DNA of 64,000 nt from Tamarix chinensis (Eukaryota; Streptophyta; Magnoliopsida; Caryophyllales; Tamaricaceae): NCBI GenBank assembly GCA_030549775.1, contig CM060172.1, forward strand, positions 4,070,123 through 4,134,122, written 5' to 3'. The number at the start of each line of letters is the position of its first letter. Positions within the stretch are counted from its first letter, which is position 1. Below, in pieces: positions 1-13,889 of this stretch. A program made the position numbers and the translations under genes. Below the pieces are notes generated by a model, which worked only from the letters and a program-made list of their open reading frames with translations, had not been told where the DNA came from and did not search any database.

Positions 1-2350
1 AGCATTGGTATTCTTGCCATAAATGAAATCTAAATTCCTCTATATTTTAATTTAAATCTCTATTCAAAGAAGCACATGACTAGGTTGTTATGTTGCTTCT
101 TTAACTAGTTAATCTTGGGATTGAGTTACTTACATTAGAATATATGAGTTGCAAAAAATTTAGTAGTTGTGTAGCTTCCTTGACTACTCTATCTTTGGAG
201 CAAGTGAGTTTCATTTTTTTAACATGAGTTATTGATTTAACATATGAATGATTTGTCTTATCCTAAGTTATTCATAGTGTGAAGCTTTCACATGTGATCA
301 TATGTTTAACTTATTCATTATTTCATATTATCATGTGATTTTATGATGTGGTTATGTGAGCATTCTATTTTCTTTGAGGTAGGTGTATTTACTCGATACC
401 TTTGTAGTAAACAAATAATTTTTCAAAGGCTTTGTTCTCGGTTATTGGGGCTAATATTAGATCATTGGGTCTGAGTCTAAGAGTAGAGCTTTTAGTATTT
501 TATCCCAAGTTGGGATTCTGTTTCTTGGTTAATATCTCTTTGTTTTAGCTTGTGTACCCTTTATTTTGAGAATTTTAATATATAAGTTGTTTTACCTTAC
601 ATAATTATTCACTATTGTTAATTTAATAACAAGCCTTGCATCAACCATGGGTTAGGTGAATGTGTGTACCTATTCTCAAGATAAATGTGGTAATATCATC
701 CCCATTTATTATTTTAGCAACCACATTGCTCTTTCCAAATGAAAATCATGTTCATAAAAATAGAGGTGTTACCTTTTTTTTGTAGATGGTGAGATAATGA
801 TAATCTCATAGTTGATTGTTTTAGGCAATAAGTTAGATTTCATATATGATGTAAACTTAAGCATATGTATTTTGAGTGCTACTTTCTAGGGGTAACGCTC
901 AACATGGCTAAATTCATTCACAAGGTATGGTAACATAAACACTACCAATTTAGAGGGCTCAACTAATAGATAGAGATGCAAATTTGCCTACTTAGTAGAG
1001 GACTCATAAACTTCTACCTTTTTATCTAGGTTAGGGATTAGGTCATATGGTAGGCCCACCTATAGGTAGTCACCTTAATGCCATGAGTACTTAGTGGCTA
1101 ACAGGTAGATAAAATTCATCATAGGTATATTCCTTATTTCTTCCTTACTAGCACACATATCATTTTATTATTGTACCACACACTCATTTATGACTACTAC
1201 TTTCATAGCTAGAGTTAGCATATCTCCATCTACTAGTGTAGTGACATTTTTTATAATCATTTTATGGGATACAATAATATGTAGTAGGTTATATAGAGAT
1301 TCTACCTTAGTCATTAGTGGTGTCAAGTTATATACAGACCTCATAGAAATAGAGTTATATGATATCATCATTATTTTATATGGATATGTTGTCAACGTAT
1401 TAGTGGATGATAGATTTCTCACTAGAGTATGTAGTTCTTAAAGGGTGAAAGGGTTTTTTTTCCTTGATCAAAGATCTAAGCATAGGCCCCTAATGAGGAT
1501 AATGTTCGCTATGATGGTTAGTATAATTGTAAATAAGAGTTATCACCTTTTATATGTAATGTTCAAAACTTATATGCTAGTGAGTCAATGATTAAGAATA
1601 TCTTGTTGACGTGGGAGTTTCAAAATATGTTCCTTATTAAGATCTTGAGTATGCTAATAATGCACAAGATAAACATTATGATCAACCATCTACCAAACAT
1701 AGAGTATGTGCCAAAGGCATTATATTGCATAAAGCTAACTAAGATGGTGGAGTTTTGGACTTAATTAGAGGAGCTATAGGAGAAGAGCTACAGGAGAAGA
1801 GCTACACTTGACCAATTTTAATACCTTGAGAAGCATTAGTAATATTCATTAAGATGAAGAATGATGGGTCGAGATTGTTCATTGATCATTGGGGTTGGAA
1901 TTAGGTAATTTTAAGGACCTAGTATCCTCTACCCTAAATAGACGATCTCATTAATCAACTTTGAGGGGAATAAAGTGTTTTTGAATATTCACCTCAAATT
2001 AGGGTATAATTAGTTTAGAATTATTGAGAGGGATTGTTGGCTCACTAGTTATCTTTGTGTCATACCTTTTGTAATTGGAACTAGTGCGGTATGAATTGTT
2101 GGTAGAGACTTAGTGCACTAGTCTCTTTGGTTATAGATTTCAAATGGTTTTGAAATGATTAAATGTGTAAGCATAATGATTATAACACATTAGTAGCATA
2201 TGTATGTATGTATGTATATATATCCTAATTATTATATATTTTTTTTATCATGTGTTCATGCATTTTAAGCATGTTTTTTGGTTAATATATGTTTATGTGC
2301 AATTTGGGCATGATACCTCTTTAAACATTGTGATGTACTTAATATAAGAA
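1..2350 (+). mobile_element. Decayed Ty3/gypsy internal region (protease and RT relics)
   Basis: This is a heavily mutated gypsy pol remnant with no usable reading frame. At about 1,290-1,400 a plus-frame segment resembles the C-terminal part of a gypsy retropepsin (pattern like LYTDLIEIELYD followed by a hydrophobic run). At about 1,740-2,100 broken frames show the reverse-transcriptase N-terminal region: a KNDGSRLFIDHW-like stretch corresponding to the usual KKDGSxRxCIDYR block, then a YPLPxIDDL-like block, then a degraded MPFGxTNAP region. Stops interrupt every block. The left end lies outside the window. Family assignment rests on motif order, not on an alignment; lineage is not determined. 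Confidence 0.55.
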
Positions 2351-2808
2351 AGTCATAATAATATTATCACTTTTTAGATGAGTGCATGTGCAACCTGTAA
2401 TTTTTGAAGAATTTTTTAACAGCATCATCTAAAGGGTTAGGAAGGCTAAGAGGGTGTGGGTCCTTGCTTCTATAATCTTATTATTATAGTATGGTTGTAG
2501 AAAGGATGAGTGTAAAGATGAATTGGTGTTATATATTTTTTATCTTTTATGGTCAGTTTTATTTTGAACTCTTATGTCCCTATGTATTTTATCACTATTG
2601 AATGGAGGATATGCTATCCTAAGACCTTATTTATGTTCTTTTCTCTTTTCCATCATTTTTTTTAGCTAGATTATTTAAAGCCTCATCACTTGGCATAAAG
2701 AAGATGAGAGAATTGAACTTATGCTAAGTGTGGCAGTAAAACACATTATTTTATAATTACCACTTCTTTAAAAGGAAATTTTTAAGTACTAATTTTTGGA
2801 GTGTTACA
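2351..2808 (+). mobile_element. Right-terminal fragment of the long-LTR family
   Basis: The fragment ends in GGAGTGTTACA after an AAATTTTTAAGTACTAATTTTTGG stretch. This matches the right termini at 13,889, 18,418 and 21,134, and the reversed ones at 46,559 and 57,377. It also shares a 'ctaagtgtggc' motif with the 13.8-kb copy. The left limit is not visible, and the start given is approximate. Confidence 0.45.
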
Positions 2809-5800
2809 TTTATGACCATAGAAGTATTAAAGCTAAATAATAGGTTGAATAATGGCATCATATTGATATTGAGGGTTTATGATGGGTATTAAGTATAAAC
2901 ACATGGAAGAGTGATATGGGTTTGAGTTGTGTTTTTAGTTTTATCTTGCATTAAAAGATGCATGATGTATGACCTATTTATAGTTGTGTTGGCTTCCAAC
3001 TTACCTTTCAATGCAGTCTCTTGTAGCTTTCTTATAACTTAGCTTCAAGGCATAGTTCTTAGTAACATAAGTTATCTTTTGTGCTATTTTCATATCCTTT
3101 GTTTGAATTAAGGTATTACATAGCTTTTATGATGCTTTAGTTACTTAATTTGATAATTACATGATTTGTATTTAGTTCCCTTAATGGCTTCCTTTTAATG
3201 GGGTTGTTACTTCATTAGGTTATCCTTGATCTTATGTGTCCTCTAAGCTAATGATTTCTTGATGGTTACATAATTTATTAGAAATTTCATGTAATGATAT
3301 TTTTGTTAAGTTGCACTTTGATGACCCTCATGTGTTGGAATATTTTCTGGTGATACCATTTTGATGTTATAGAATGTAAATGAAATAGTAGTTGCAGAAT
3401 GGATATCTAAGGATGTAATGTTTATTATGAGAGGTTTGGCTATTTCAGGCCATACGTGTTTAGATTTTATTTTCTCTTGGAGAGGTTTCCAAACTGTGGA
3501 ACTTTGGTTTCCTCTATCCTCTAAGGTGGGAGTTGATGACTCTTTCATGTTGGAATCAACAAAGAGTTAATGCTTTGATATTAGGATGAATGGTTTAAAG
3601 GGATTGATAGTGATGTAGTTCTTTAGAAGACTTAAAATTTATCAGGGTGATGAGAAGTTGGAGCCATTAGTTAATTTATAGGTGTAGCTAAGGGTTGATC
3701 ATGGTGAGAAATCGTAGGTTATCAAAGTTTTTTACTAATGTGGATATTTTAGTTTTACACTTAAGATCCTTTGTTAATTGCTTATCCTATTTTCCTCTCG
3801 CCATGATGGTTAGTGGTCATAGTTTTAAATTTGGAACTGTTGATGTGTCATGTTCTCTTATCCTTGTTTTGTGCTAATTTCCACCATTATGTTATTGTTT
3901 TCTTGTTAAACTCTAGTTACCTACTTCCTTTCTTCCTAGAGCTTCTAGTTACCCATTTCTTTCACCTATCTTGTGTCATTGTAACTTTTTCTTTGATTTT
4001 CTTTCTGATCAAATATTTTTTCATTACTATAAATTAAACTTTGATTTTTATTCTAACTTGGATGAATTTGTAATGTAATACCTTATTTTTAAAAACCCTA
4101 GCCTATTTAGAATGTTCTATATTTAGAAATAAAGGTATTTTTACTTTGGATATGCTATTAGATACTTTATCAAATTTGAAGCCCTCATTTATCTTGTTCT
4201 CTTACTCGTTAGTACCTAATGGATGATGAGAGTTGACAAACATAGGGACTTGTTTCTACATTAGAGGATAATACATATTACTACCCATCTTATATTTGAG
4301 TAGAGTTCTTTTCTAAGATAAAGAAGGTTAATACCTAGCATTGTGATTAGAGATTGTAGGTACACATTAGTCACTAACTTTGTTTTCATAGGAGATTGAG
4401 ATTCATGATATCTGACTAGTGAGAATAGACCATTGAATTTTCTTAACCTAGAACATAGAGAAATTGGACATCAACCATATTACTTGTGAATATCTTCTAT
4501 AGTTTTCATGGTGCCAAGGAAAGCACTTGGGATACAAAGGCTAACATGAAGAGTTCAAAACCTGATATTTTCTCAAATGATTCATGTTCTTAAATTATAG
4601 TTTTATATAAGGAATTAATATCCCCCTTACTTGTGCTAGTTTAATTATGTGTTTATTATCTTAGTGATTGGCCATAACCAATCACAGCCTTATGTTTCAT
4701 CATCATTATATTTTGATTTTGACTTCAAGGATGTATCCTACTTTAAAGTGCTAGTGACATTATATTTTGTGTCTAAAAACATATTTTATTTAAGAATATT
4801 TTTATGTTGAATAAAGTTAGAAAGAATAAAAGGAAAGATATTTCAAAATTGAGGAGTTGTCATTTAGTTAGATAACACTAGTTAACTATTTTTCCAACAT
4901 TTTTTGTGGTCTAGTGACAATAGTCAAATTATAGGCTAAAATTAATCTATTAGTACTACTAAACTACCTTCTTTGCTATTGTTTTGGTTTTAAAACACAA
5001 ACCATGATTTTTATAATTATGAATATTTTTTTTTATGATTTTAGGATTTTAATCTAATTAATTATCAACATTTTCTCTAAAAGTGTTTTTTGTTCAAATT
5101 ATACTTAATCTTCCTCATGCCACCCTCTTTTCTCCCATTTTTGAAAAGCATTATTAGGAATCAATTACTGATTGTTTCAATAAGAATCCTTCCTTATCCT
5201 TTAACTTATGATTCCCATTAAAACCCCTTCATTTCACATTACCTCCATTATTTCCCCCATTTTTAGTTAAGAGTCTAGCAATCCATTGCTCTCTCGTTGC
5301 TTGTCAAAAAAAACTTAACAAGGAGATATGATTATGTTATCTCCATAGCGCTTTCACACCTTCACTCTTTCATTTTCTTATGTTCCTCAAATATTTCAAT
5401 GTGATGAAGTGGTTTTCATTTTCTTCTATTATTCCTTCGCACCTGATTTATTTTCAATTCTCATTTCTTCTATTTCCCTTTATCATTTTATCTTCAATGA
5501 TCTTTATAAGAGCTCTATACAACATACTAAATTAGTATAACATTATGATTTCAAAAGTGAAGGAAACCCTTGATTACACCTTCATTTCAATATCAACCAT
5601 TAAAGTAAAGGGGTTTACCCATTTTTCTTTATTTTTCTCCTCTTTTCCACTTTTTTTTTCTTTTTCTCTAATTATTTTTACTAATTTTTCCATGTTTTCA
5701 TTTGTTAAGGTGATTAACACATGAAGGAAGAGGAAGTGCTAGCCTAGATCTTAATTCTTGTATCTTTTGGAGCTTTAGAAGCTAGGCATATTTTACAAAA

Positions 5801-7391
5801 CCTTGTAGAGGTATAATCTTATGTGTCATGTGCTGATGTTATTTATGCATTTCAAGCATGATTTAGTATATGGATATATTAATGAGCCTTTATTGATGTG
5901 TTGAGAATGTATGGCTAAAAAATCATGAAAATTAGTTTAGGGGCATCATAAGTACATTATGGTATTTTTGAAAGCTTGAGAGTTTGTGTAACATGATATG
6001 TGACTTCCTTTATCTATTCAATGATCTATTTTATGTTTAGGAACAAGATATTAAGTGTTTATGTGTTTTTACCTATTTGAAATTTGCATCTATTTGATCT
6101 CGTCCACTAGTTAAGTCCTAAACTACTCAAATTGTTTGGATGTACAAGTTGAATGGTCCTTCATGGTTTATAAGTGTTTGGTATTAATTCTTAACCAATT
6201 TACTAGTACTAGTCATTTGATTAGAACAATCAATTAGTTCCTCCATACTACTATACTAGTTTGCATGTGATATTGATTTTTCTCTTAGTCTCTTTCTCTC
6301 TCAAATAAATCCACAAGTTTAAATGAATTATTAGACAATTTTCCTAGGCTAGTAATGGTGTTTTTCTTGGGGTGACTTTTAGGGTTGACTCCTTATGTAA
6401 CCATTGGCTTTTATTAAGTAATGCATAAAATGAGGATAAGTGCTTAAGTATAGAAGTGTGGCTTGTGTGATTAGTTTGTTAACCTTTGTGTAAAATATCT
6501 ATAATTAAATTTGAAGATTTTTTTTAGTTGCACTAAATAATTGTTTGTCAATTGGTTTAAGTTGATTTAAATTGTAGTTAATTGGGTTATGTTTGGCACT
6601 AATGGCATGTAAGGAGACGAAAATAATGGTTTGATTTATATTTTCTATAGTTAATTAAAATTTATAGGGATACAAAATGTAATGGAATGAAAGTCGAGAA
6701 AAATAGGCAGCAAATTATCTACTTTGCTCTAAAAGATAAAATGTTTAACAATAAGTGTCAAATGCTTACTATAATATTAGAGTCATAATTTAACACATTA
6801 TTATTTAATTCAATTATATATCAGCTAAAGGGGAAGGTAGCTTTGGATGGGAAAATGGGGATGTTAATGGATTTTGTGTATATATATATATATATAAAGA
6901 AATATGTTGGGTTGTGTATTATAGCAGTGTGTATATGGTATGATCAGTGGCATTTGAAGCAACATGTTGCACGTCACGCCATTCTTTATATATGTCAAAT
7001 TCTTTAATTAATATATAAGTATTTGTTATTATTTAAAAAATATGAGAACATATTTTTAAGATTTTTATCCATAAATAGACATATATTTTTTTAACATAAA
7101 AAATAATTTGTACAAATTTTCCTTATTGTCGTATTTATCTTTCACTAGTCGTTTGATGGTCTTTCTTCCTATTGTTACTAATCTTCTTTCATAGTTCTAC
7201 TAATATTTCATCATTATCATGTTAATATTGCACACTAGTCCTACTAATCATTCACCATTATCATTTTTATCTTACACCCTAGTATTACAACTATTTCATC
7301 ACTATTATAAATATATGTATTTTTCATCACCTTTCCACTAAAATATATTGATACTATTCTCACTATTGTTCACCACTGTTTTATAGATTAT
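2809..7391. other. AT-rich intergenic DNA, no gene recognised
   Basis: No coding region or RNA gene could be supported here. Open frames are short and AT-driven. The stretch at about 5,100-5,900 has pyrimidine-rich tracts followed by a 'gcatttcaagcatg' type motif, as in the long LTRs further right, so it may be another eroded LTR. A short (TA)n run sits near 6,879-6,896. Confidence 0.5.
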
Positions 7392-8887
7392 TGTGATACA
7401 TCATATTTTTTTAAGGTTTTTGAATAAGAAGTTATAGTATTTATTAAAAGCTTATAATGTTTGATTATGATTTGGAACTATAATTAATTAAGAGTTGATG
7501 TTGGATTTGAACAAGTGTTAGAAAGGGAATAAAATGATTTTTTAAGGGGATTGATTAATAGTTCCATGAACTAATTGACTGGTTTATTATTTTAGCTAAA
7601 GGGTTTTTACTCAACCAAACTGGTCAATTAGTTTGGGGAACCATTTGAATAGTCAGTAAAACACTCAACTGGTAGGACAAGCTGACCAACTAATTATCGA
7701 GCTGAGTATATTTTCAAAACATACTTTTTCTATAAAACCTTCTTATACCAAAATGGAAACTTGACAATCCAATAATAAGTGTTCTTTATAGATTCTTAAC
7801 CTTTCATATCATGCATTCAGCTTCAGCTTCTGCCTCGAATTGATTCAAGGGTTAAAGTTAGAGAAGTAAGGGAGAGGATGACCATAGTTTTATCTTCTTC
7901 CACCCCTCATGTCTGCATGCTCTATAATGGTTGATTCGATTCTCAGACCTATCTCTGCTTAGCTAGGAGATTCCTTCCACACTGATCGTTCATTTCCTCT
8001 CTTGTGTATGATGTTTTATGGGCTAATTTCACCTGCACTTTCCAAAAATCACCATTTTATATTTGGAAGGGAGGTTGACCTATCTTTGACAAAATTCTCC
8101 CATTCATCACAAAATCAAATGGTTATAATTAAGGTTTTTTAACATATGCCTAAGCACGATTGTTCTTGTACCGATTTATTAGCTATAAATAGTCCTAATC
8201 ACACCTTCCATTCAATTTTATTTTAGCCACCGCAATATTCCAACTCTCTAACCTTGTGTTCATTTCACTCCAATTCAACCTTAGTTTTGGTTCCTTTCCA
8301 CTCTTTTTATCCTTTTTCTGGCTCCATCTTGTTTATCTTTAAGAAAGGCAGGGTTAGATCTAGGAGGAAGTTGAGTTTCTCCTTCAACACAAATTATCCT
8401 TCTTCTTTTTTTCTTAGTTTTGATAAGTTTGTGTTTTCTTAATTTGAATCCTAACTCATGAAATTATTCCTTGGATTTCTAAAGCTTTAACATCTTTTTT
8501 TTAATGGTTTGGAAATTGGAAATCTTCTAGAGTGAGTTTTCCTATTTGTGAAAAAACTTTCTTACACCAAGCAAGTCATTCTTACTTCTTAAATGTTACC
8601 TAGATAATCATGTGATGTAGTGTATTCTTTATAGTCCTAATTTTATAAGTTTGCATGAGAATTTGGTTTCAGATTAATACATGTTGATAAGCTTATAAAT
8701 TATGAGAAAAATTCATGATGTAGGGAGATTAGATTGATTTGATTAATTGTGAAGCATGCTTCAATTTATGAGCTTAAAATGTGCTGGTATGATATCATGA
8801 TAAGTGTCTGGTTTGTATGTGGTGGGAATTTCGAGAATGATTTGCACAAAAAAATGCTATATGTTGTTTGAGGGAAAAAAGATCGAC
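7392..8887 (+). mobile_element. Solo or partial LTR related to the outer gypsy element
   Basis: The start TGTGATACATCATA is a diverged form of TGTAATACCCCACAC, the LTR start at 33,532 and 45,378. Further matches are the 'aactaattgactggt / caactggtaggac' repeats at 7,550-7,690, a TATA box in agctataaatagtcc, and the tail 'caccaagcaagtcattctta', equivalent to 'catcaagtaattctt' at 40,081. The right limit is uncertain, because the next element starts at 8,888. No coding sequence. Confidence 0.5.
8184..8191 (+). promoter_or_regulatory. LTR TATA box
   Basis: TATAAATA at the same relative place as the TATAAATA at 61,793-61,800 in the related LTR. It is followed by the pyrimidine-rich leader expected downstream of a plant LTR start site. 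Confidence 0.5.
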
Positions 8888-9744
8888 TGTAAAATACCCC
8901 AAAACCCTAATTCAGGGAATTATAGCAAAATAAGAATTTATAAGGTAAATTAAGTAAATAAATTATTTTATTAAAATAAGGGAGAATTAATTAAGGGAAA
9001 TAAAGAATAAAATAATAAATAATTTAATTTGGAAAAATTAGGTTGTTTTCTAATTAAAATGGAAGTGAAGGAAAATTTATTCAAACTAGCCCAAAATAAT
9101 CTAAGAAGGGATTTAATTATTATTTTCTAAATATTATTATTTGAAATAATAATCCAAAATACCAAATACCCAAAATGCCCCACCCCACCTATTTTCTCTT
9201 TCTTCCCTTTTTTCCTTTTTCTTCCTTATTTTCCTTTTTTCTCTCTCTCCTTTCTCCTTTCTTTTTTCTCTCCTTCCCCAAAATGGACCAGCTCGTCGGC
9301 CCAATTCCCTTCTCCCCCTTCCCTATCCAACGTGGCCCAAGATTGCGTAGTATTCTTGTTTTTCCTACACCCATCGGCCAGCTAGATTGCCCCCTTTTTC
9401 TTTCTTTTATTTTCTTCTAGACTGCCCAGTGCAACCTATCACCTTCCTCCCCCTTCATCCCAACCTGCAACCCTCGACCCTATAGCCCTTCTTTCACCGG
9501 TCTCCATCGTACACCATTCGACCTTCCTTCTCTCTCTCTCCCTCCGTTGTTTTCCTTTCCTTTTTCGACCCCAACCAACCCCACAACTCCCCTTCACGTG
9601 TGGCCCTTCCTTTCCCTTCTCTCCTTGACCTCACCTACCTTGCTATGGCAAGACTACACCGTTTGCGACCATTGATTGGTGGTCCTACCTCACTTTCTCC
9701 ACTTGTCCTCTTCCTCCTTTATCATTTCCCCCCTCCATTTGGCT

Positions 9745-9752
9745 TATAAATA
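9745..9752 (+). promoter_or_regulatory. TATA box of long LTR copy 1
   Basis: TATAAATA within ggcttataaataccccattg. Copies 3 and 4 carry the equivalent minus-strand box at 50,783-50,790 and 60,550-60,557. This fixes the plus orientation of this LTR. Confidence 0.55.
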
Positions 9753-10369
9753 CCCCATTGGTAGCCTGGGTTGAGTTTTTATTTTCACAACCCAAAAATC
9801 CCAACCTTGCACCATCACCAGATTATATGCCTATTCTGCCATCGTCAATGATCGCTGCCACCCATGCCACCCACAAAAGCCTTCCCTATAACAGCCTCTG
9901 CAGAGTTGAGCCTCCCTCCTTCTTTGATTTGACTTACACGAGCCACCCTGACCGTGCAAAGTCACCCTCCCGATCAGCCCTCATCAACCCTCACCACCCC
10001 TCGCACCACCTTCTGCCACCAATTCCACTGCAACTAGCATCTCATCAACCCTCCAAACAAACCAGGGGACCTTCCTCTACCTCCCCATAACTACATCTCC
10101 CCCTGCCTCCATCTCCTTCTCCCTTCTCCACCCTCCACCACCTTTGCCCACCACACCCGCTTCTAGTAGCCGCCACCTTTGGCTGCACCACCACCTTCAT
10201 TCCACCCCTCTCCACCTGAGGCACCCTCCACCACATTAAACACCCCCTCATTCCCTCTCCACTACCCTATACCCCCATTTCCTCACCTCTTCCTCCTCCA
10301 CCGCCACCGCCAGTTCCACCACCAACCCTAGGTAGTATTCTAATTTCCCTAACCCCTAAACCTTTTTTA

Positions 10370-10773
10370 TATAAGTGTTAGTAATTTTTAGTAATATTAA
10401 TAGTATTACTCTTATTATTACTATTATTATTATTATTATTAATGTTATTATTATTATTGTTGTTGTTGTTGTTATTATTATGTTACCACTCTTATTATTT
10501 AACCTAACTTCAGAAATATTTCTAACTAATGTTATTATTATGAAAGGGCTACAACTTTAGTATTATTATGATTATCTTTATTACTATTATTATTATCATC
10601 ATCATCATTATCATTAATACTAACATTATTTTCGTACTAATAATATTAATACTAACCTTGGCCATTATCACTTTCACTATTAGTGTAAATATTGAGACCC
10701 TTATATTACTATTACCCTTTTTGATTATTATTATTATTATCATGCTTAACATTATTATTATTATTACCATCAT

Positions 10774-10808
<35 letters not shown>

Positions 10809-10974
10809 TAATTATTATTATACTTAACCATATTATCACCAAGGCTACTACTATTATGAATTCTAGGACCTTTGCTAGCATTATTTTTAAGATGGGCACT
10901 ATTATTAATATTATCATTATTATTATTGTTATGATTATTATTATTATTATTGTCGTTATTATTTTTACTGTGAA

Positions 10975-11008
<34 letters not shown>

Positions 11009-11020
11009 TTTTCATTTTGT
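10370..11020. repeat. Imperfect trinucleotide microsatellite block (ATT/ACT/GTT)
   Basis: About 650 bp consist largely of interrupted ATT, ACT and GTT triplets, including pure ACT triplets near 10,775-10,807 and pure ATT triplets near 10,976-11,006. It lies downstream of the TATA box and C-rich leader of the LTR. The reversed copies hold AAT/ATT triplet runs at the same relative place. Long polyisoleucine-type open frames on both strands here are artefacts of the repeat. Confidence 0.8.
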
Positions 11021-12569
11021 TAATATTCATTATCACTAACCTATTATCACTACTAGCATTATCAATATAAGTATCATTATGGTCACTACTTTTTTATTAT
11101 TAATATCACTATTATTATTATTGCTAGGATTTGGGTTGATATTAATATTATCACTAAAACTAATAGTATTATTAGTAGTAGTAATATTGAAACTATTACC
11201 TTTAATACTATGAATATCACTATGACCACATAAACCATGATGGCTAATAAGACTTATTTTAGTAGTAGCATGATTAAGTATTTTGAGGATAATAACCCTA
11301 CTTTTAATTATGAAACTACTATTATCATCACTAGCCCTAATAGTGGAATATAATAAGGGTAAGGTAGGAACAATGGTATTTTTGTAAGAGGGAGATTAAT
11401 CCATAGTATTTCCCTCTTATAGGTGAATCAAGTCAAAACCCTAAGGAGGTGTAGGAATATGCTCCAAGCCCGACATCGTTTTAGGTAAGGATGTAGCTAA
11501 GGGTTATGTGTATTGTGTGACTTGCATGCCATGGATGTTATATACCATGCTATGTTATGTATCGTTTGATTATCATTAACTTGTCTTATGTGTAGTGGAA
11601 CTTGGAGTTGAGTTATGTTCATGTGTGTCTTTATGGCATGAGTATATTATGTATATTTGGTGATTATGATGTCATATGATGTGACCCTCTAGGACATGCA
11701 TGCTGGGATGGCTGATAATATGATATGGTGATGAAAGGATAAAAAGGAAGGAAATGGGAAGTGAGTTCACTAAGGGGGACATGAGGTTGACCAAACTACC
11801 TCATGATCCATGAGAGGAAAATAAAGAGGAAGAGGTCATCAAAATAAATAGGAGATGGAAATCATGCATGGGAATTCTAGGGTTTGCATGGGAACTTCGA
11901 AGGGTTACATGGGATGGAAGGAGTTTGTATGAGGATGATCCTTATGCGAGAAAAGTTGATTTAAGGTGTAAGTAAGGTAAAGGGGAGTTGTGGAGTGATT
12001 GGAGTATGGGATGAGAGTGGAAATATATTATATGAGGGATGAGTATGGATACCATGGGAAGGAAGAAACATTAGGTGAAAAATAGTGAGGTTACTTGTGG
12101 GGGAAGAAAGGTGCTAGGGTTTGGAGTGGCCAACTAGAGTTTTTCGATCACCTATGAAATCGATGAGTAAAGTGATATGATTTGGGGTTGAGTCTAAATG
12201 AGATAAGGTAATGGGTAATAAATGAAATAACAGTAGCGTAAGTAAGAGGAAGTTGGGCCACCTAGGTCCAATTAGGGTTTCTAAGGGAAAACCCTATAGG
12301 GTAATAGTAAGTAGAGTTGAATGTCACAAGGTGATGGGTCTTAACCCACACCCTTAGGAGTTGGGTTCTCATTATGAGAAAGTGGAAGGAGGAAGGATAT
12401 CGAGGGTGTGATAAAAGGTGCAAGAGTCCTAAAATATGGGATGGTCCCCTCTTAGGAGGATAGAAGTAGGGGGTTGGTGACATACATGTTAAGGGTGAAA
12501 GTTTTATCGAATAAGACATGAATAAGATACTAATCATTTAAAGAAGAACATTATTGAGCCGGGCCCAGA

Positions 12570-12870
12570 CCGATCCACTAGCATAATAGTGGCTAGGTGT
12601 TGGGGTGCCCTAGAGACCGATCCACCGACTATAATAGTGGGGGATCCCAAGCTCAACAAACCAAACACGAAATTGAAACAAACCTTGGGAAAGATACTAT
12701 TTAATTACAGTGGGACACCATGAGAGTTAGGGCCAGACCAATCCATTGGCATAATAGTGGCCTCTAGCACCATGACCTAGAGATTGATCCACTGGCAAAA
12801 ATAGTGGACAAGAGCATTTTTCCCTATATGTTTCTGATCCACCAACTATAATAGTGGGGTTCCTGCACTT
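12570..12870 (+). repeat. Imperfect tandem repeats with CCAC...GTGG core, copy 1
   Basis: Several units read 'gatccaccgactataatagtggg' or similar, spaced about 50-80 bp. They are the reverse complement of the 'ccactattatagccggtggatc' units at 47,250-47,840. They lie in the distal half of the long LTR. Confidence 0.65.
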
Positions 12871-13889
12871 GCCTAGATTGATAAAGATTATGGTTTGAAA
12901 CGATTATATTTACAAGAGATCTAAAGAATAAGTTTATTTGGACCATAGCCGGTCTTTATTATTTGTATTATTATGTGATGCCTATATGATCATGTAATGT
13001 TACATTCTTTGTATGTTTGGCCTTAGCACATGGTTACCTTGCTCAGTACGTAATGTACTGACCACCCGTTTCCTAGATGCTGCTCATTCCCACGAGCATA
13101 AGACCTATATGAGTTTGTGTAGGTAGGAGATGACGTCTATAACACCCTAAGTCGATACGACCATACAGGGGCTACCTCAGAGCGCTTTCGAATTGATCAT
13201 CTGGCCTCATAGATCAACACGAGTCCTTTTATCATGATTTTTCCTCACTCACATGCTTCCCGATAAATTTTCAGAAAATTTCTGAAACTTCCAAGGAGGG
13301 TCACCCATCCTAAAATTTCTCCACGGCCAGAACGCTTAACTGTGGAGTTCTTAGGATGAAATCACCAAAAGGATGGTATACCATGTTGATATAAGTAGCC
13401 ATATCAATCCTTATAGCACTCCGCTCAATTTGGGGTATTATAACGTCTTTGATGCCTACGACACTTACGAGGCATCGGGTGGGGCTGAAAGTTGAGCCTA
13501 GATTTTGCTTGGGGATCAAGAGAAACCTGGCCAAACTCTATCTTTCCTTTGATTTTACCATATATCTCTTTTATGTCATGTTGTACGGTACTTGTGTTTT
13601 TGGAAAACATTAGTTACTTATTGGGTTGTAATTCTTAAACCACACTTTGATTTTTGTATGACTATGAGGGAGTCCTCCCATGGATTCTCATTGCTTTTAT
13701 TAATGACTTGTGTTTGGTGTTAATCATGTTTATCCTTAGCACTTAGTATTAGAACAATAAGAGTGAATCAGTCTGTTACTAAGTGTGGCTCCTGTAATAT
13801 GCCCAGAATTTAAAGTTTTGTTATTTCACTTTTGTTAAACCTTTTTATTAAAAAGAAATTTTTCAGTAGTAAATTTTGGGGGTGTTGCA

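Larger units (their letters stand above)
8888..13889 (+). mobile_element. 5.0-kb long-family solo LTR, copy 1
   Basis: The segment starts TGTAAAATACCCCAAAACCCTAAT and ends GGGGGTGTTGCA. This is the same terminal pair, inverted, as the copies at 46,559-51,638 and 57,377-61,427. The internal order is also shared: AT-rich U3, pyrimidine-rich stretch, TATAAATA, C-rich leader, ATT-type microsatellite, then a CCACTATTAT...GGTGGATC repeat array, then the tail. No gag or pol and no second internal LTR is present, so it reads as a solo LTR. The 5-bp flanks (TCGAC left, GATTG right) do not match, unlike the other copies, so the target duplication is lost or the ends were rearranged. Confidence 0.7.

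Noticed and set aside
10549..11023. Long open frames on both strands rich in Ile, Val and Thr
   Set aside because: They are translations of ATT/ACT triplet microsatellites; frames open on both strands, no domain.
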